From CAZAGD01 sp049699975 (GTDB lineage: Bacteria > Desulfobacterota > SM23-61): a DNA stretch of 21,707 nt. Shown one piece after another: positions 15,158 to 21,707 of this stretch. The DNA is taken from positions 1 to 21,707 of the forward strand of contig JBNAWB010000036.1 of the NCBI GenBank assembly GCA_049699975.1, given 5' to 3'. Position numbers and translations under genes: made by a program. The stretch's first letter is position 1; the number at the start of each line of letters is the position of its first letter. The notes below the pieces were generated by a model that was not told the origin of the DNA, ran no database searches, and saw nothing but the letters and a program-made list of their open reading frames with translations.

Positions 15158-15186
15158 TTGACACAATTAATAGGGATGGTTATCTA
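15158..15186 (+). promoter_or_regulatory. Plus-strand promoter for the ACT-domain/aminotransferase genes
   Basis: A perfect -35 box TTGACA (15158-15163) is followed after 17 bp by TATCTA (15181-15186), only three of six matches to the -10 consensus. If used, transcription would start near 15193, giving a leader of about 197 bases to the ATG at 15390. Its -35 box is the right arm of the 22-bp palindrome shared with the divergent promoter. Confidence 0.4.
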
Positions 15187-15267
15187 ACTTTTTCCCCTCT
15201 CCCAATCGAGGTTGAGTCGTAATTATTTAATGAACTGGTTTGGGCGAGAGGGCAGTAATTCAAAATC

Positions 15268-15387
15268 ATGAGGCAGTGGTGCTTCTATGGAGCGGAGAGG
15301 TGGGTAAGGGATTACCAATTTTTTTATAGATTTTTTTATAAATCTTCGTTTAATATTATTCGAAGAAAGGAGACATTCGCGCCCTAA
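15268..15387 (+). CDS. Possible aromatic-rich leader peptide (39 aa)
   Basis: The ATG at 15268 overlaps the stop of a 13-codon ORF (15230-15271) in the ATGA form. The 39-codon reading frame ends with TAA at 15385-15387, two bases before the ACT-domain start. It begins MRQWCFYGAERW and contains FFYRFFY; about one third of its residues are Trp, Phe or Tyr. No good ribosome site is seen 5-10 bases upstream, and part of the Phe/Tyr content follows from a T-rich tract. It may be a regulatory leader peptide or chance. Confidence 0.25.
   Translation: MRQWCFYGAERWVRDYQFFYRFFYKSSFNIIRRKETFAP
15303..15325 (+). terminator. Possible attenuator hairpin with T7 tract
   Basis: A 5-bp core stem (ggtaa 15303-15307, ttacc 15312-15316) closes a GGGA tetraloop. 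After two A residues comes a run of seven T (15319-15325). Weaker pairs can extend the base (15298-15301 with 15318-15321). The stem is short for a full terminator, which would suit a conditional one. It lies inside the leader of the ACT-domain gene. Confidence 0.35.
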
Positions 15388-15389
15388 AA

Positions 15390-15770
15390 ATGAAAATCAT
15401 GGTGATGCCCGAGGTCTTTGCTATTTGTCGTTTAAATCAGGAGCAACCCATACCTGAGTGGGCTTTGAATAATCCTTTTTCTTCAATTACTAAAACCAGC
15501 GACGAACTTTCGATTATTTGTTTACAAAATTCTGTTCCAGAAGGAGTGGCTAAGAATGGTAATTGGCGGTGTTTAAAGATTGAAGGCCCTTTAGATTTTT
15601 CCGCCGTGGGCATTTTAAATTCTATTACGCAGCCGCTGGCTAAAAATGGTATAAGTATTTTGGCTGTCTCTACCTATGAAACAGATTATTTCTTAGTGCG
15701 GGAGGAACAGCTAGCGAAGGCGTTAAAAATATTAAGCAAGGAAGGTCATAAAATTGAGCAGCTTGCCTAA
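15390..15770 (+). CDS. ACT-domain protein (ACT_7/CASTOR-like)
   Basis: This 126-residue protein belongs to the small paired-ACT family related to the ligand-binding part of eukaryotic CASTOR proteins. It shows the opening MKIMVMPEVFAICRL, then SSITKTSDELSIICL, and the second ACT unit EGPLDFSAVGILNSI with ISILAVSTYETDYFLV. Such ACT units usually bind an amino acid and regulate a partner; no catalytic residues are expected. The start at 15390 matches the family N-terminus, although the AAAGGAG site (15366-15372) is 17 bases upstream. That odd spacing would be explained by coupling to the mini-ORF ending at 15387. The aminotransferase follows after 33 bases, so an amino-acid-sensing role for that enzyme or pathway is likely. 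The ligand is unknown. Confidence 0.85.
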   Translation: MKIMVMPEVFAICRLNQEQPIPEWALNNPFSSITKTSDELSIICLQNSVPEGVAKNGNWRCLKIEGPLDFSAVGILNSITQPLAKNGISILAVSTYETDYFLVREEQLAKALKILSKEGHKIEQLA

Positions 15771-15803
15771 ATTGGTTTAGATAATTTTAAGAGAGAATAA
15801 AAA

Positions 15804-16967
15804 ATGCGTGATAATTATGCTCAGCGAACAGTTTCTTTTCAAGAGTCGGTCATCCGCAAAATGACGCGCGTGTGCCAGCAGTACGGAGGAATTAATTTGG
15901 CCCAAGGATTTCCCGAAAAAGAGCCTCCCCCAGAAGTAATTCAAGAAGCTTTGCACGCTATTCAGAATGGGAACAACCAATACTCCATAACCTGGGGGCA
16001 GAAAGCTTTACGGGAGGCGGTGGCGCAGAAGGTGCAGAAATTTAATGGGATCAATGCTGATCCAGAAAGGGAAGTAACTATCACTTGTGGGAGTAGCGAG
16101 GGCTTGATAGCTTCCTTGTTAGGCTTGGTGAATCCGGGCGAAAAAGTGATCATTTTTGAGCCTTTTTATGAAAATTACTTACCCGGGTTAGCGCTCTGCG
16201 GAGCAACCCCCCTGTTTGTGCACTTGCGGCCTCCAGCATGGGCAATAGACATGGAGGAATTAGAGAGAGCTTTTGCGCAAAACCCGAAAGCTATCATCCT
16301 AAATTCTCCGGGCAATCCCTCGGGCAAAGTCTTTTCTCAAGATGAATTGGAAGTAATTGCCCGCTATTGTCAAGAAAGAGAGGTCTTAGTTATTACCGAT
16401 GAAATATACGAGCATATCATTTATGACGGTTTAGAACATATTCCCATAGCCAAATTGCCGGGAATGTGGGAGAGGACAGTAACGGTAAGTGGCTGTTCTA
16501 AGACTTACAGCGCTACCGGATGGCGAGTGGGTTATGTGGTAGCTCATCATAATATCATGGAGGCTATCCGCAAAGTGCATGATTATTTAGTCGTCGCTGC
16601 GCCCACTCCCTTTCAAATAGCCGCCGTAATTGCCCTAAATCTCCCCAATTCTTATTATGATGAGCTCAAAAAATATTACCAAGAAAGGAGGGATTTTCTT
16701 TTAAAGTTATTTGCGGAATTATCTATTCCTGTCTTGCGCCCGGCTGGCGCGTATTATATGATGATTCAGATTGACCATCTTGGTTATAATGATGATGAAG
16801 ATTTTGCTATGGCTTTGGTCGAGAAGGCAGGTATAGCTACCGTGCCTGGCTCAAGTTTTTATCACCTGCCCGAAGATGGAAAGGATAAAGTGCGTTTGTG
16901 TTTTGCCAAGAACTGGTCTACCCTTTATGAAGTTCAAGAACGGTTGATAAAATTCTTTAGGAAGTAA
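15804..16967 (+). CDS. Class I/II PLP-dependent aminotransferase
   Basis: This 387-residue fold-type I enzyme carries the PLP lysine K233 in SGCSKTYSATGWRVGY. Other contacts are N171 (NSPGNPSGKV), D199 and Y202 (ITDEIYEH), and a C-terminal Arg in DKVRLCFAKN that should hold the substrate carboxylate. The opening NLAQGFPEKEPP is typical of the aspartate/aromatic/kynurenine aminotransferase-like (AT-Ig) group. Substrate choice (Asp, Met, aromatic or branched-chain) is not decided by these motifs. It is co-oriented with the ACT-domain gene 33 bases upstream, and an AGAGAGA ribosome site lies before the ATG. The aromatic-rich mini-ORF in the leader hints at aromatic amino acids, but weakly. Confidence 0.92.
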   Translation: MRDNYAQRTVSFQESVIRKMTRVCQQYGGINLAQGFPEKEPPPEVIQEALHAIQNGNNQYSITWGQKALREAVAQKVQKFNGINADPEREVTITCGSSEGLIASLLGLVNPGEKVIIFEPFYENYLPGLALCGATPLFVHLRPPAWAIDMEELERAFAQNPKAIILNSPGNPSGKVFSQDELEVIARYCQEREVLVITDEIYEHIIYDGLEHIPIAKLPGMWERTVTVSGCSKTYSATGWRVGYVVAHHNIMEAIRKVHDYLVVAAPTPFQIAAVIALNLPNSYYDELKKYYQERRDFLLKLFAELSIPVLRPAGAYYMMIQIDHLGYNDDEDFAMALVEKAGIATVPGSSFYHLPEDGKDKVRLCFAKNWSTLYEVQERLIKFFRK

Positions 16968-17165
16968 AAGAGAATTTAAAAGCATGGGGATGAATTCACT
17001 AAGGCTAACAGGTTATATTTCGCGCCCAAAGTTACGAGCCATGGCATGAAGGCCGCAATGAAGCATTATCCAAGCGAGATGGCCACGCCCCACGGGCTCG
17101 CCATGATAGCTTTTCTAAAAAATATTTATTGCTTCTATTAATAATCGGTAATCAAGGAGGAATAT
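16968..17165 (+). other. Spacer before the thiolase/DUF35 pair
   Basis: This 198-bp gap contains short complementary segments (cgagcc at 17035-17040 with ggctcg at 17095-17100; atggc at 17079-17083 with gccat at 17100-17104). It also contains two overlapping small ORFs in the ATGA form: 16984-17049 (21 aa) and 17046-17141 (31 aa). Neither has a strong ribosome site. The middle part is more GC-rich than its flanks. I recognise no riboswitch, and the short ORFs may be chance. Confidence 0.35.
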
Positions 17166-18431
17166 ATGGCCAAAAAGAAAAAACTCTCCCGCGGAGTGGC
17201 CGTCGTGGGAGGAGGATTGTCCAAACTCGGCCTTTTTAAAGATAGAAATTGTAAAGACTTTTTTGCCGAAGCTTATTTAGAGATGCTTCAGTCCGTGGAT
17301 AAAGGAATTGATCCGCGGGATATTGAAGCAATCTATATTGGTAACTTCAGTAATGACTTCTTTGTCAAACAGGCCCACTGGGGTCCGATTATCGCTGATT
17401 TGGTAGGTCACGTACCCAAGCCGGTCACCAGAACTGAAGGAGCCTGCGCTTCCAGTGCCCTGGCTTTTCGCGAGGGGGTTTTTGCTATTGCTTCCGGCTT
17501 TTATGACATCGTGCTCGTAGGAGGCATCGAGCAAATGTCCAAGCGGACAACCGAAGAAGTTACGGAAGGGTTGGGAACCGCAGGGAGCCCTTATGAAGTG
17601 GCTACAGGGTTTACCTTTCCAGGGGTTTTCGGGACTATCGCGACCGCCTATTTTGCTAAATATGGGGCAAAGCGGGAGGACCTTTTTAATGTGACTATTA
17701 AGAGTCATAATAATGCTCCTTTGAATCCAAAAGCGCAGTTTCCTATGACCGTCCGCGACTTCATGAACGCCCGCATCGAACGCTGCCGGCAAAAGGGTGA
17801 GCCTATACCCACCTGGAAGGATGAGAAAGATTTTTTACGGGATGTTTCGGTTAATCCTCCAATAGCTTGGCCTATGCATCTTTTTGACTGCTGCCCGATT
17901 AGCGATGGAGCTTCCTGCCTGCTCCTCGTGGCCGAAGAAATAGCCAAGAACTTTACGGATAATCCCATTTATGTGGCCGGCATAGGTCAGGGAAGCGGTT
18001 ATAGTCTACACGCGACTAAAGATTTGACTTCTTTTGAGGCTACCCGGCAAGCAGCCAAAGAAGCTTATGAAATGTCAGGATTAACTCCAGCGGATGTGCA
18101 ATTTTCAGAGGTTCATGACTGTTTTTCCATTGCCGAGATCATTCACATGGAAGATCTGGGTTTTTGCAGACCAGGAGAAGCTTATAAAGCCGTTGCCGAA
18201 GGGTTTAGCAGACTCGATGGCCCCAAGCCAATTAATACTTCGGGAGGATTAAAGGCTAAAGGTCATCCCGTCGGTGCTACTGGCGTAGCCCAGCTTTACG
18301 AAGTATGGCTGCAGCTTAGAGGCCAGGCTGGCGCGCGCCAGATACCGAACCCCAATCTGCGCGTTGGCGGAGCCCACAACTTAGGAGGTACGGGCGGCAC
18401 CTGCACCTTTGTTATTTTGGAGAGGAGGTAA
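17166..18431 (+). CDS. Thiolase-family acyl-CoA acetyltransferase (SCP-x type)
   Basis: This 421-residue thiolase belongs to the branch that includes sterol carrier protein X thiolase and archaeal acetoacetyl-CoA thiolases. The nucleophilic Cys is near residue 94 (TEGACASSALAF). Further motifs are EVHDCFSIAEI, the His motif GGLKAKGHPVGATG near residue 366, and a C-terminal GGTGGTCTFVIL. This branch normally works with a small DUF35 protein, and such a gene follows after four bases. An AAGGAGG ribosome site stands six bases before the ATG. The reaction is cleavage or formation of a 3-ketoacyl-CoA; the acyl chain is unknown. It is clearly a different family from the thiolase at 3446, so the organism has at least two non-redundant enzymes. 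Confidence 0.9.
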   Translation: MAKKKKLSRGVAVVGGGLSKLGLFKDRNCKDFFAEAYLEMLQSVDKGIDPRDIEAIYIGNFSNDFFVKQAHWGPIIADLVGHVPKPVTRTEGACASSALAFREGVFAIASGFYDIVLVGGIEQMSKRTTEEVTEGLGTAGSPYEVATGFTFPGVFGTIATAYFAKYGAKREDLFNVTIKSHNNAPLNPKAQFPMTVRDFMNARIERCRQKGEPIPTWKDEKDFLRDVSVNPPIAWPMHLFDCCPISDGASCLLLVAEEIAKNFTDNPIYVAGIGQGSGYSLHATKDLTSFEATRQAAKEAYEMSGLTPADVQFSEVHDCFSIAEIIHMEDLGFCRPGEAYKAVAEGFSRLDGPKPINTSGGLKAKGHPVGATGVAQLYEVWLQLRGQAGARQIPNPNLRVGGAHNLGGTGGTCTFVILERR

Positions 18432-18435
18432 GGCT

Positions 18436-18849
18436 ATGGTAGAGCGTCCTTTCAATGATTTTTCATATGAACAGTTCCTGAGAGAAGGGAAGATTATGGG
18501 GTCTCTTTGTAAAAAATGTGGAGCAAAGGCTTTGCCTCCCCGGCCCATATGCGTCTCCTGTTATGGCACACAGATGGAGTGGATTCAATTTAAAGGAGAA
18601 GGGAAATTGGCCGCTTTCACAGATATTGTCGTGGCTCCTCCTTTCATGGCTAAAGAAGGGTATGGGAAAAATAACCCTTATGTCGTTGGGGTAGTAGAAT
18701 TAAATGAAGGAGTCAAAATAGTAGCCCGCCTCACGGGAATTAATGCCCTAAAGCCAGAGGAAATTAAAGTGGGCACACCCTTAAAAGCCGAGATAATTGA
18801 AAGCGGAGCAGAAGGAGAGAAAAAAGTTTACCTCACTTTCCATCCCTGA
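18436..18849 (+). CDS. DUF35 OB-fold protein with zinc ribbon
   Basis: This 137-residue protein has an N-terminal rubredoxin-like zinc ribbon (CKKCG and CVSC, Cys pairs 10 residues apart) followed by an OB-fold (VVGVVELNEGVKIVARLTG). DUF35 proteins bind thiolase-type partners; in archaea one bridges acetoacetyl-CoA thiolase and HMG-CoA synthase. The neighbouring thiolase is the natural partner. The ATG at 18436 has a GAGGAGG site seven bases upstream and gives the usual MVERPFNDFSYEQFL start. A longer frame from 18409 would overlap the thiolase and lacks such a site. The Cys spacing suggests intact zinc binding. Confidence 0.9.
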   Translation: MVERPFNDFSYEQFLREGKIMGSLCKKCGAKALPPRPICVSCYGTQMEWIQFKGEGKLAAFTDIVVAPPFMAKEGYGKNNPYVVGVVELNEGVKIVARLTGINALKPEEIKVGTPLKAEIIESGAEGEKKVYLTFHP

Positions 18850-18864
18850 GGAAATTTTTTCGCG

Positions 18865-18885
18865 GGGGAACCTATTTGGTTCCCC
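18865..18885. terminator. Hairpin between convergent operons
   Basis: An 8-bp perfect stem (ggggaacc at 18865-18872, ggttcccc at 18878-18885) with loop TATTT lies 15 bases after the DUF35 stop and before the end of the convergent UxaA-type gene. Neither strand shows a strong T-run right after the stem, so termination may be partial. The location between two convergent stops supports a bidirectional terminator. Confidence 0.6.
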
Positions 18886-18912
18886 ATTTGGCATATTTAG
18901 AGAGGCTAAATT

Positions 18913-20070
18913 TTAAAATGGTGGATGGACGGTCATGAAAGTAAAAACCTCCATGCCGTTTGTTTCTGCTTTAGTTTTTTCGCCATTGATAACTTTGATC
19001 ATATAAGCAATCATTTCGGACCTTAGTTCAGAGAGGGTCTTTCCTTCGATCAAACAGCCAGCATTGATATCTATATCATCGATCATCCGTTTATAGACTT
19101 GGGAGTTACTAGCCACTTTTATTACCGGCACAGCTGGAAATCCAGCCGGGGTGCCGCGGCCTGTAGAAAAGAACATCAATTGGGCCCCACTGGCGGCTAG
19201 GCCTGCCATGGAATCACCGTCATAACCAGGTCCATCTTGAATGATCAGCCCTTTTTCGGTCGGCCATTCTCCGTAATCGACTACTTGATTAATAGTCGTA
19301 GATCCGCCTTTAAAAATGCAGCCCATGGACTTTTCCGCAATGGTACTCATACCTCCATCCATGTTCCCGGGAGAGATTACCCAACTGGCTAAAGGACCCA
19401 TGATTTCTTTGGTCCTCTGTTCAGCCTGCTCGATCATGGCGATAATTCTTTTGGCTACTTCATCGTTCTTTGCTCTTTTGGCCAAAACATGGGCCGTACC
19501 AATCATTTCTGTATTTTCCCCGAAAATAACCGAAGCCCCTTTTTCTACCAGCCAGTCAGAGACAGCGCCTAAAGCCACATTAGCCGTAACCCCCGACATA
19601 GCATCAGAACCACCACATTCCATGGCTACTAAAAGTTTATCCCAAGAAATTGGTACGCGTTTTTGTTTACTAATTTCTGCGCTCAGGGCGCGGGCAGCAC
19701 CAATCCCTTTTTTTACGGTTTGCATAGAGCCGCATTCTTGCACATTAAAAATTTCTATGGGCTTTTGCGCTTTCTCTAAGAAAGGAAGCAGAGCTTTGGT
19801 ATTAGACCTTTCACAACCTAATCCGATGAGCACAACTGCCCCCACATTCGGATGGTGGACCATGCCGGCCAGAATCCGAAAAAGGATTTGCGTATCCCGG
19901 GGACCGCCTCTTCCGCAGCCATGGGCATGGGTGATACAAGTGGCTTCCGGAACTTCGCGGGAAATATGGTTGATTACTCCGTTCACACAAGAAACAGTGG
20001 GTAGGACTAAGACCTGGTTCCGGATACCGTATTTGCCATCTGCACGGGGATAGCCCGTAATCTCCTTCAT
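18913..20070 (-). CDS. UxaA/SuyB-type dehydratase or lyase, large subunit
   Basis: This 385-residue protein matches the large domain of altronate dehydratase (UxaA), galactarate dehydratase (GarD) and sulfolactate sulfo-lyase SuyB. Conserved pieces are GYPRADGKYGIRN, THAHGCGRGGPRD, LIGLGCERSN, MECGGSDAMSGVTAN, NMDGGMSTIAEKSMG and FFSTGRGTPAGFP. The family removes water or sulfite from a 2-hydroxyacid next to a carboxylate, using a divalent metal such as iron. The ATG at 20070 overlaps the stop of the small subunit gene (ATGA), giving tight coupling; a GTG at 20079 is an alternative start. The split into two proteins is SuyAB-like. Which sugar acid or sulfonate is used cannot be told; the LarA-like neighbour suggests a 2-hydroxyacid stereoisomer. 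Confidence 0.88.
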   Translation of the reverse strand: MKEITGYPRADGKYGIRNQVLVLPTVSCVNGVINHISREVPEATCITHAHGCGRGGPRDTQILFRILAGMVHHPNVGAVVLIGLGCERSNTKALLPFLEKAQKPIEIFNVQECGSMQTVKKGIGAARALSAEISKQKRVPISWDKLLVAMECGGSDAMSGVTANVALGAVSDWLVEKGASVIFGENTEMIGTAHVLAKRAKNDEVAKRIIAMIEQAEQRTKEIMGPLASWVISPGNMDGGMSTIAEKSMGCIFKGGSTTINQVVDYGEWPTEKGLIIQDGPGYDGDSMAGLAASGAQLMFFSTGRGTPAGFPAVPVIKVASNSQVYKRMIDDIDINAGCLIEGKTLSELRSEMIAYMIKVINGEKTKAETNGMEVFTFMTVHPPF

Positions 20071-20339
20071 TTTTTCCACCTCTGGCTTTCCAAATTATGG
20101 GTATGAACCCATTCCCCTTTTTTAATCTCTTTCTTGCTTACGGCCACAACTTCTCCATATTTAACGATCTCTTCTCCTGCCGGAATGTCTTGGCGAGCAA
20201 TTTTATGACTTGCTGGTATATCCTCCAAAACTAAAAAATTTTCCATCCCGTTCAAGATAACGGATTCTCCTTTTTTCAAATCTCGAAGAGCGACAAAAAC
20301 GTTATCCCGAGGATGAATTAACAAGACGTTATCTTGCAT
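20067..20339 (-). CDS. UxaA/SuyA-type dehydratase small subunit (SAF domain)
   Basis: This 90-residue SAF-domain protein corresponds to the N-terminal domain of UxaA or to the separate SuyA subunit. The motifs IPASHKIARQDIPAGEE, VKYGEVVA and the C-terminal GEWVHTHNLES are characteristic. H45 and the HTHN histidines are likely near the active site shared with the large subunit. An AAGGAGGT ribosome site precedes the ATG. It is joined to the large subunit by a 4-base overlap and follows the LarA-type gene by 26 bases. Confidence 0.9.
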   Translation of the reverse strand: MQDNVLLIHPRDNVFVALRDLKKGESVILNGMENFLVLEDIPASHKIARQDIPAGEEIVKYGEVVAVSKKEIKKGEWVHTHNLESQRWKK

Positions 20340-20365
20340 TCTACCTCCTTAATATATTTATGAAT

Positions 20366-21610
20366 CTAATATTCCCCTTTTTTTAAATACATCATCGTGC
20401 CGTCTTGGACTACGCCTACTTTGGCCTGCTCTGGGAAATCTTTTTCTAAGATAGCCAAAGCTTCTGCCCAGGATTTAACGATTAAAGCATCGTCTGGGTG
20501 ACAAATTAAATCTAAAAAAGTCCGATCCGGAAAGGGCGTCAGGACAATTAATTTTTTCAAAATTTGCCGCCGCAAACCCTTAGGTTTAGGGGAGAAATGT
20601 CTTCCGCCATATTCATTCCCCCAAGCCCGCATTACATAATGGGGCACCTGTCCTTCTGGAGCATCAACAATTAAAACTGCCACTCCTTCTTTTGGTTTTA
20701 ATAACATGAGCGCTAAAACAAGGGCGATGGCGGCTTCATTGGCTTTGCCGTAAGCATTAGCGATGATTAGGTCATAACCGCCACTATTTTTTATTCCATA
20801 GTGCTTTTTAGCTTCTTCGGCGCCGATTTGATGGGTGGAGCGAAAAGGGCCGGCATAAATGTCGGTAATTTGGCCGCGACGGTTGATTAAGCAGTCCACC
20901 TTGAAATTCAACTTAACCGCCTCGCCAGCCGCATCGCATTCAGCGCGCATGATATTATTTTCAAAATTGCCTAAACCCGTGCGTTGAGGGTCTCGATAGA
21001 GCTGGTTATGAAATTGATTGATAGTTTCCAGACCTGCTACACCAGGGAGAATAATTTTGGCTCCCCCACCAAAACCCACGTGGACATGAGGTGTAATACA
21101 GCCGATACCTATTTTTAAATCGCAACTTAGGAGTTCCCGATTAAACCAAAGTTCAACTCCTGTAGGTGTTCGTCCCACCCGCACCGTATTCTGGAAGGGA
21201 TCATGATTATAGACAGGATAATTTTCTACAATCTCTGCTCCTAATTTCTTGCGCGCACTGATCATGTCCTGAGCCCCATGAGCTCCCAAAGCCCAAAGAA
21301 AACGGATCTGCTCCCTTTTCATTCCGGATTCATGTAGGATTTCCAGGATATGGGGGGCAATCTCCTTCACGGGAGTAGGACGCGTCATGTCATCGAAGAC
21401 AATGATAGCCTGATTTTTATTTTTGGCTAGCTCGGCGAGAGAAGGACCGGCCAAGGGATGGATAATCTTTTCTCTTATCGAAGAAGTGGGAAGAGCTGGT
21501 TTGGCAAATCCCGGCGGGTTAAGGTTTTCAACCTGCCAATGGTCGGGGAATAATAATTCTCTTTCCTGATTTTCATACCATAATTTAGAAGGAACAGAGA
21601 TTTTAATCAT
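20366..21610 (-). CDS. LarA-type nickel-pincer 2-hydroxyacid racemase/epimerase (DUF2088)
   Basis: This 414-residue protein is a LarA homologue. LarA binds a nickel-pincer nucleotide and racemises or epimerises a 2-hydroxyacid by hydride transfer. With the start at 21610, the key residues fall one number after those of Lactobacillus plantarum LarA: H111 (LGAHGAQ; H108 plus a small offset), H175/H177 (ITPHVHVGFGGG; H174), the cofactor-lysine K185 (GGAKIILPG; K184) and H201 (NQFHNQ; H200). FDDMTRPTP is the N-terminal motif. This supports 21610 over the ATG at 21670, although the GGGAGGAGG site is 18 bases upstream of it. No LarB, LarC or LarE genes are in the window. Linked SAF and UxaA-type genes suggest a substrate other than lactate. 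Confidence 0.88.
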   Translation of the reverse strand: MIKISVPSKLWYENQERELLFPDHWQVENLNPPGFAKPALPTSSIREKIIHPLAGPSLAELAKNKNQAIIVFDDMTRPTPVKEIAPHILEILHESGMKREQIRFLWALGAHGAQDMISARKKLGAEIVENYPVYNHDPFQNTVRVGRTPTGVELWFNRELLSCDLKIGIGCITPHVHVGFGGGAKIILPGVAGLETINQFHNQLYRDPQRTGLGNFENNIMRAECDAAGEAVKLNFKVDCLINRRGQITDIYAGPFRSTHQIGAEEAKKHYGIKNSGGYDLIIANAYGKANEAAIALVLALMLLKPKEGVAVLIVDAPEGQVPHYVMRAWGNEYGGRHFSPKPKGLRRQILKKLIVLTPFPDRTFLDLICHPDDALIVKSWAEALAILEKDFPEQAKVGVVQDGTMMYLKKGEY

Positions 21611-21707
21611 CTTATTGTTCTTTATTATCCTCCTCCCTACGCCTCTTCCCGCTATTATTAATGAGAGCATTAAATAAATGACATCTGCTGTTCTTAACCC
21701 CTCACCT

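Larger units (their letters stand above)
15193..15389 (+). promoter_or_regulatory. Candidate attenuator leader
   Basis: The leader begins with a pyrimidine-rich segment A (15194-15203). A can pair with segment B (gagaggg, 15246-15252; 7 bp) or with segment C (ggagagg, 15294-15300; 7 bp), but not both. C abuts and slightly overlaps the base of a hairpin with a T-run (15298-15325). Two overlapping mini-ORFs cross the region: 15230-15271 (13 codons, with Trp-Phe at codons 3-4) and 15268-15387 (39 codons, rich in Trp, Phe and Tyr). No T-box core sequence is present. The layout resembles amino-acid attenuation, but pairing was judged by eye only. Confidence 0.35.

Noticed and set aside
15193..15389. 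T-box riboswitch before the ACT/aminotransferase genes
   Set aside because: The conserved T-box bulge sequence is missing; a leader-peptide type of control fits better, though it is unproven.
17277..17792. 171-residue minus-strand ORF
   Set aside because: It is antisense to the thiolase, with composition and sequence expected of a shadow frame.
19316..20053. 245-residue plus-strand ORF
   Set aside because: It lies wholly antisense to the well-supported UxaA-type large subunit gene and shows no family motifs.

Overview
The window (21.7 kb) looks like part of the chromosome of an anaerobic bacterium with moderate GC content. Evidence for anaerobic life is an oxygen-sensitive 4-hydroxybutyryl-CoA dehydratase with all four Fe-S ligands, a tungsten/molybdenum aldehyde-oxidoreductase-type enzyme with a four-cluster ferredoxin-like partner and a membrane cytochrome b, and a LarA-type nickel enzyme. 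Shine-Dalgarno sites are mostly strong, and TTG and GTG starts are used. Interspersed repeats of the kind often mistranslated as VIPAQAGIQ and SPLTPLQKG peptides also occur. Tat signals plus a cytochrome b suggest a respiring or syntrophic anaerobe; a Desulfobacterota-like genome is my guess, but the sequence alone does not settle the phylum. I see no rRNA, tRNA, transposase, phage gene, CRISPR array or recognisable transcription factor.

Layout. 1-606: gene-poor start with two identical 55-bp direct repeats, several small palindromes, a dRS3-like repeat pair and a good promoter. 607-9812 (+): a catabolic block with acyl-CoA dehydrogenase, 4-hydroxybutyryl-CoA dehydratase (abfD), thiolase, truA, a peptide-type ABC transporter (binding protein and two permeases, no ATPases) and a short-chain dehydrogenase. 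14955-9809 (-): a convergent redox block with a Tat-exported DUF362 protein, a small secreted protein, a Tat-type 4x[4Fe-4S] protein, an AOR-family catalytic subunit and cytochrome b. The last three overlap one another and resemble E. coli YdhY-YdhV-YdhU. 15120-18849 (+): a divergent promoter region with a possible attenuator, then an ACT-domain protein, an aminotransferase, and a thiolase/DUF35 pair. 21610-18913 (-): a LarA-type 2-hydroxyacid racemase/epimerase homologue followed by a two-subunit UxaA/SuyAB-type dehydratase or lyase.

How the parts may fit. AbfD makes crotonyl-CoA from 4-hydroxybutyryl-CoA. The acyl-CoA dehydrogenase interconverts acyl-CoA and enoyl-CoA, and the thiolase cleaves 3-ketoacyl-CoA, so the first block fits use of C4 acids. 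Enoyl-CoA hydratase and CoA-activation genes are not in the window. The AOR-like block could pass electrons from an aldehyde or other carbonyl substrate to the quinone pool. The last block could equilibrate a 2-hydroxyacid stereocentre before dehydration or lyase cleavage. The most unusual regulatory signal is the 197-base leader before the ACT-domain/aminotransferase pair: overlapping aromatic-rich mini-ORFs, alternative pairings, and a hairpin followed by seven T residues.
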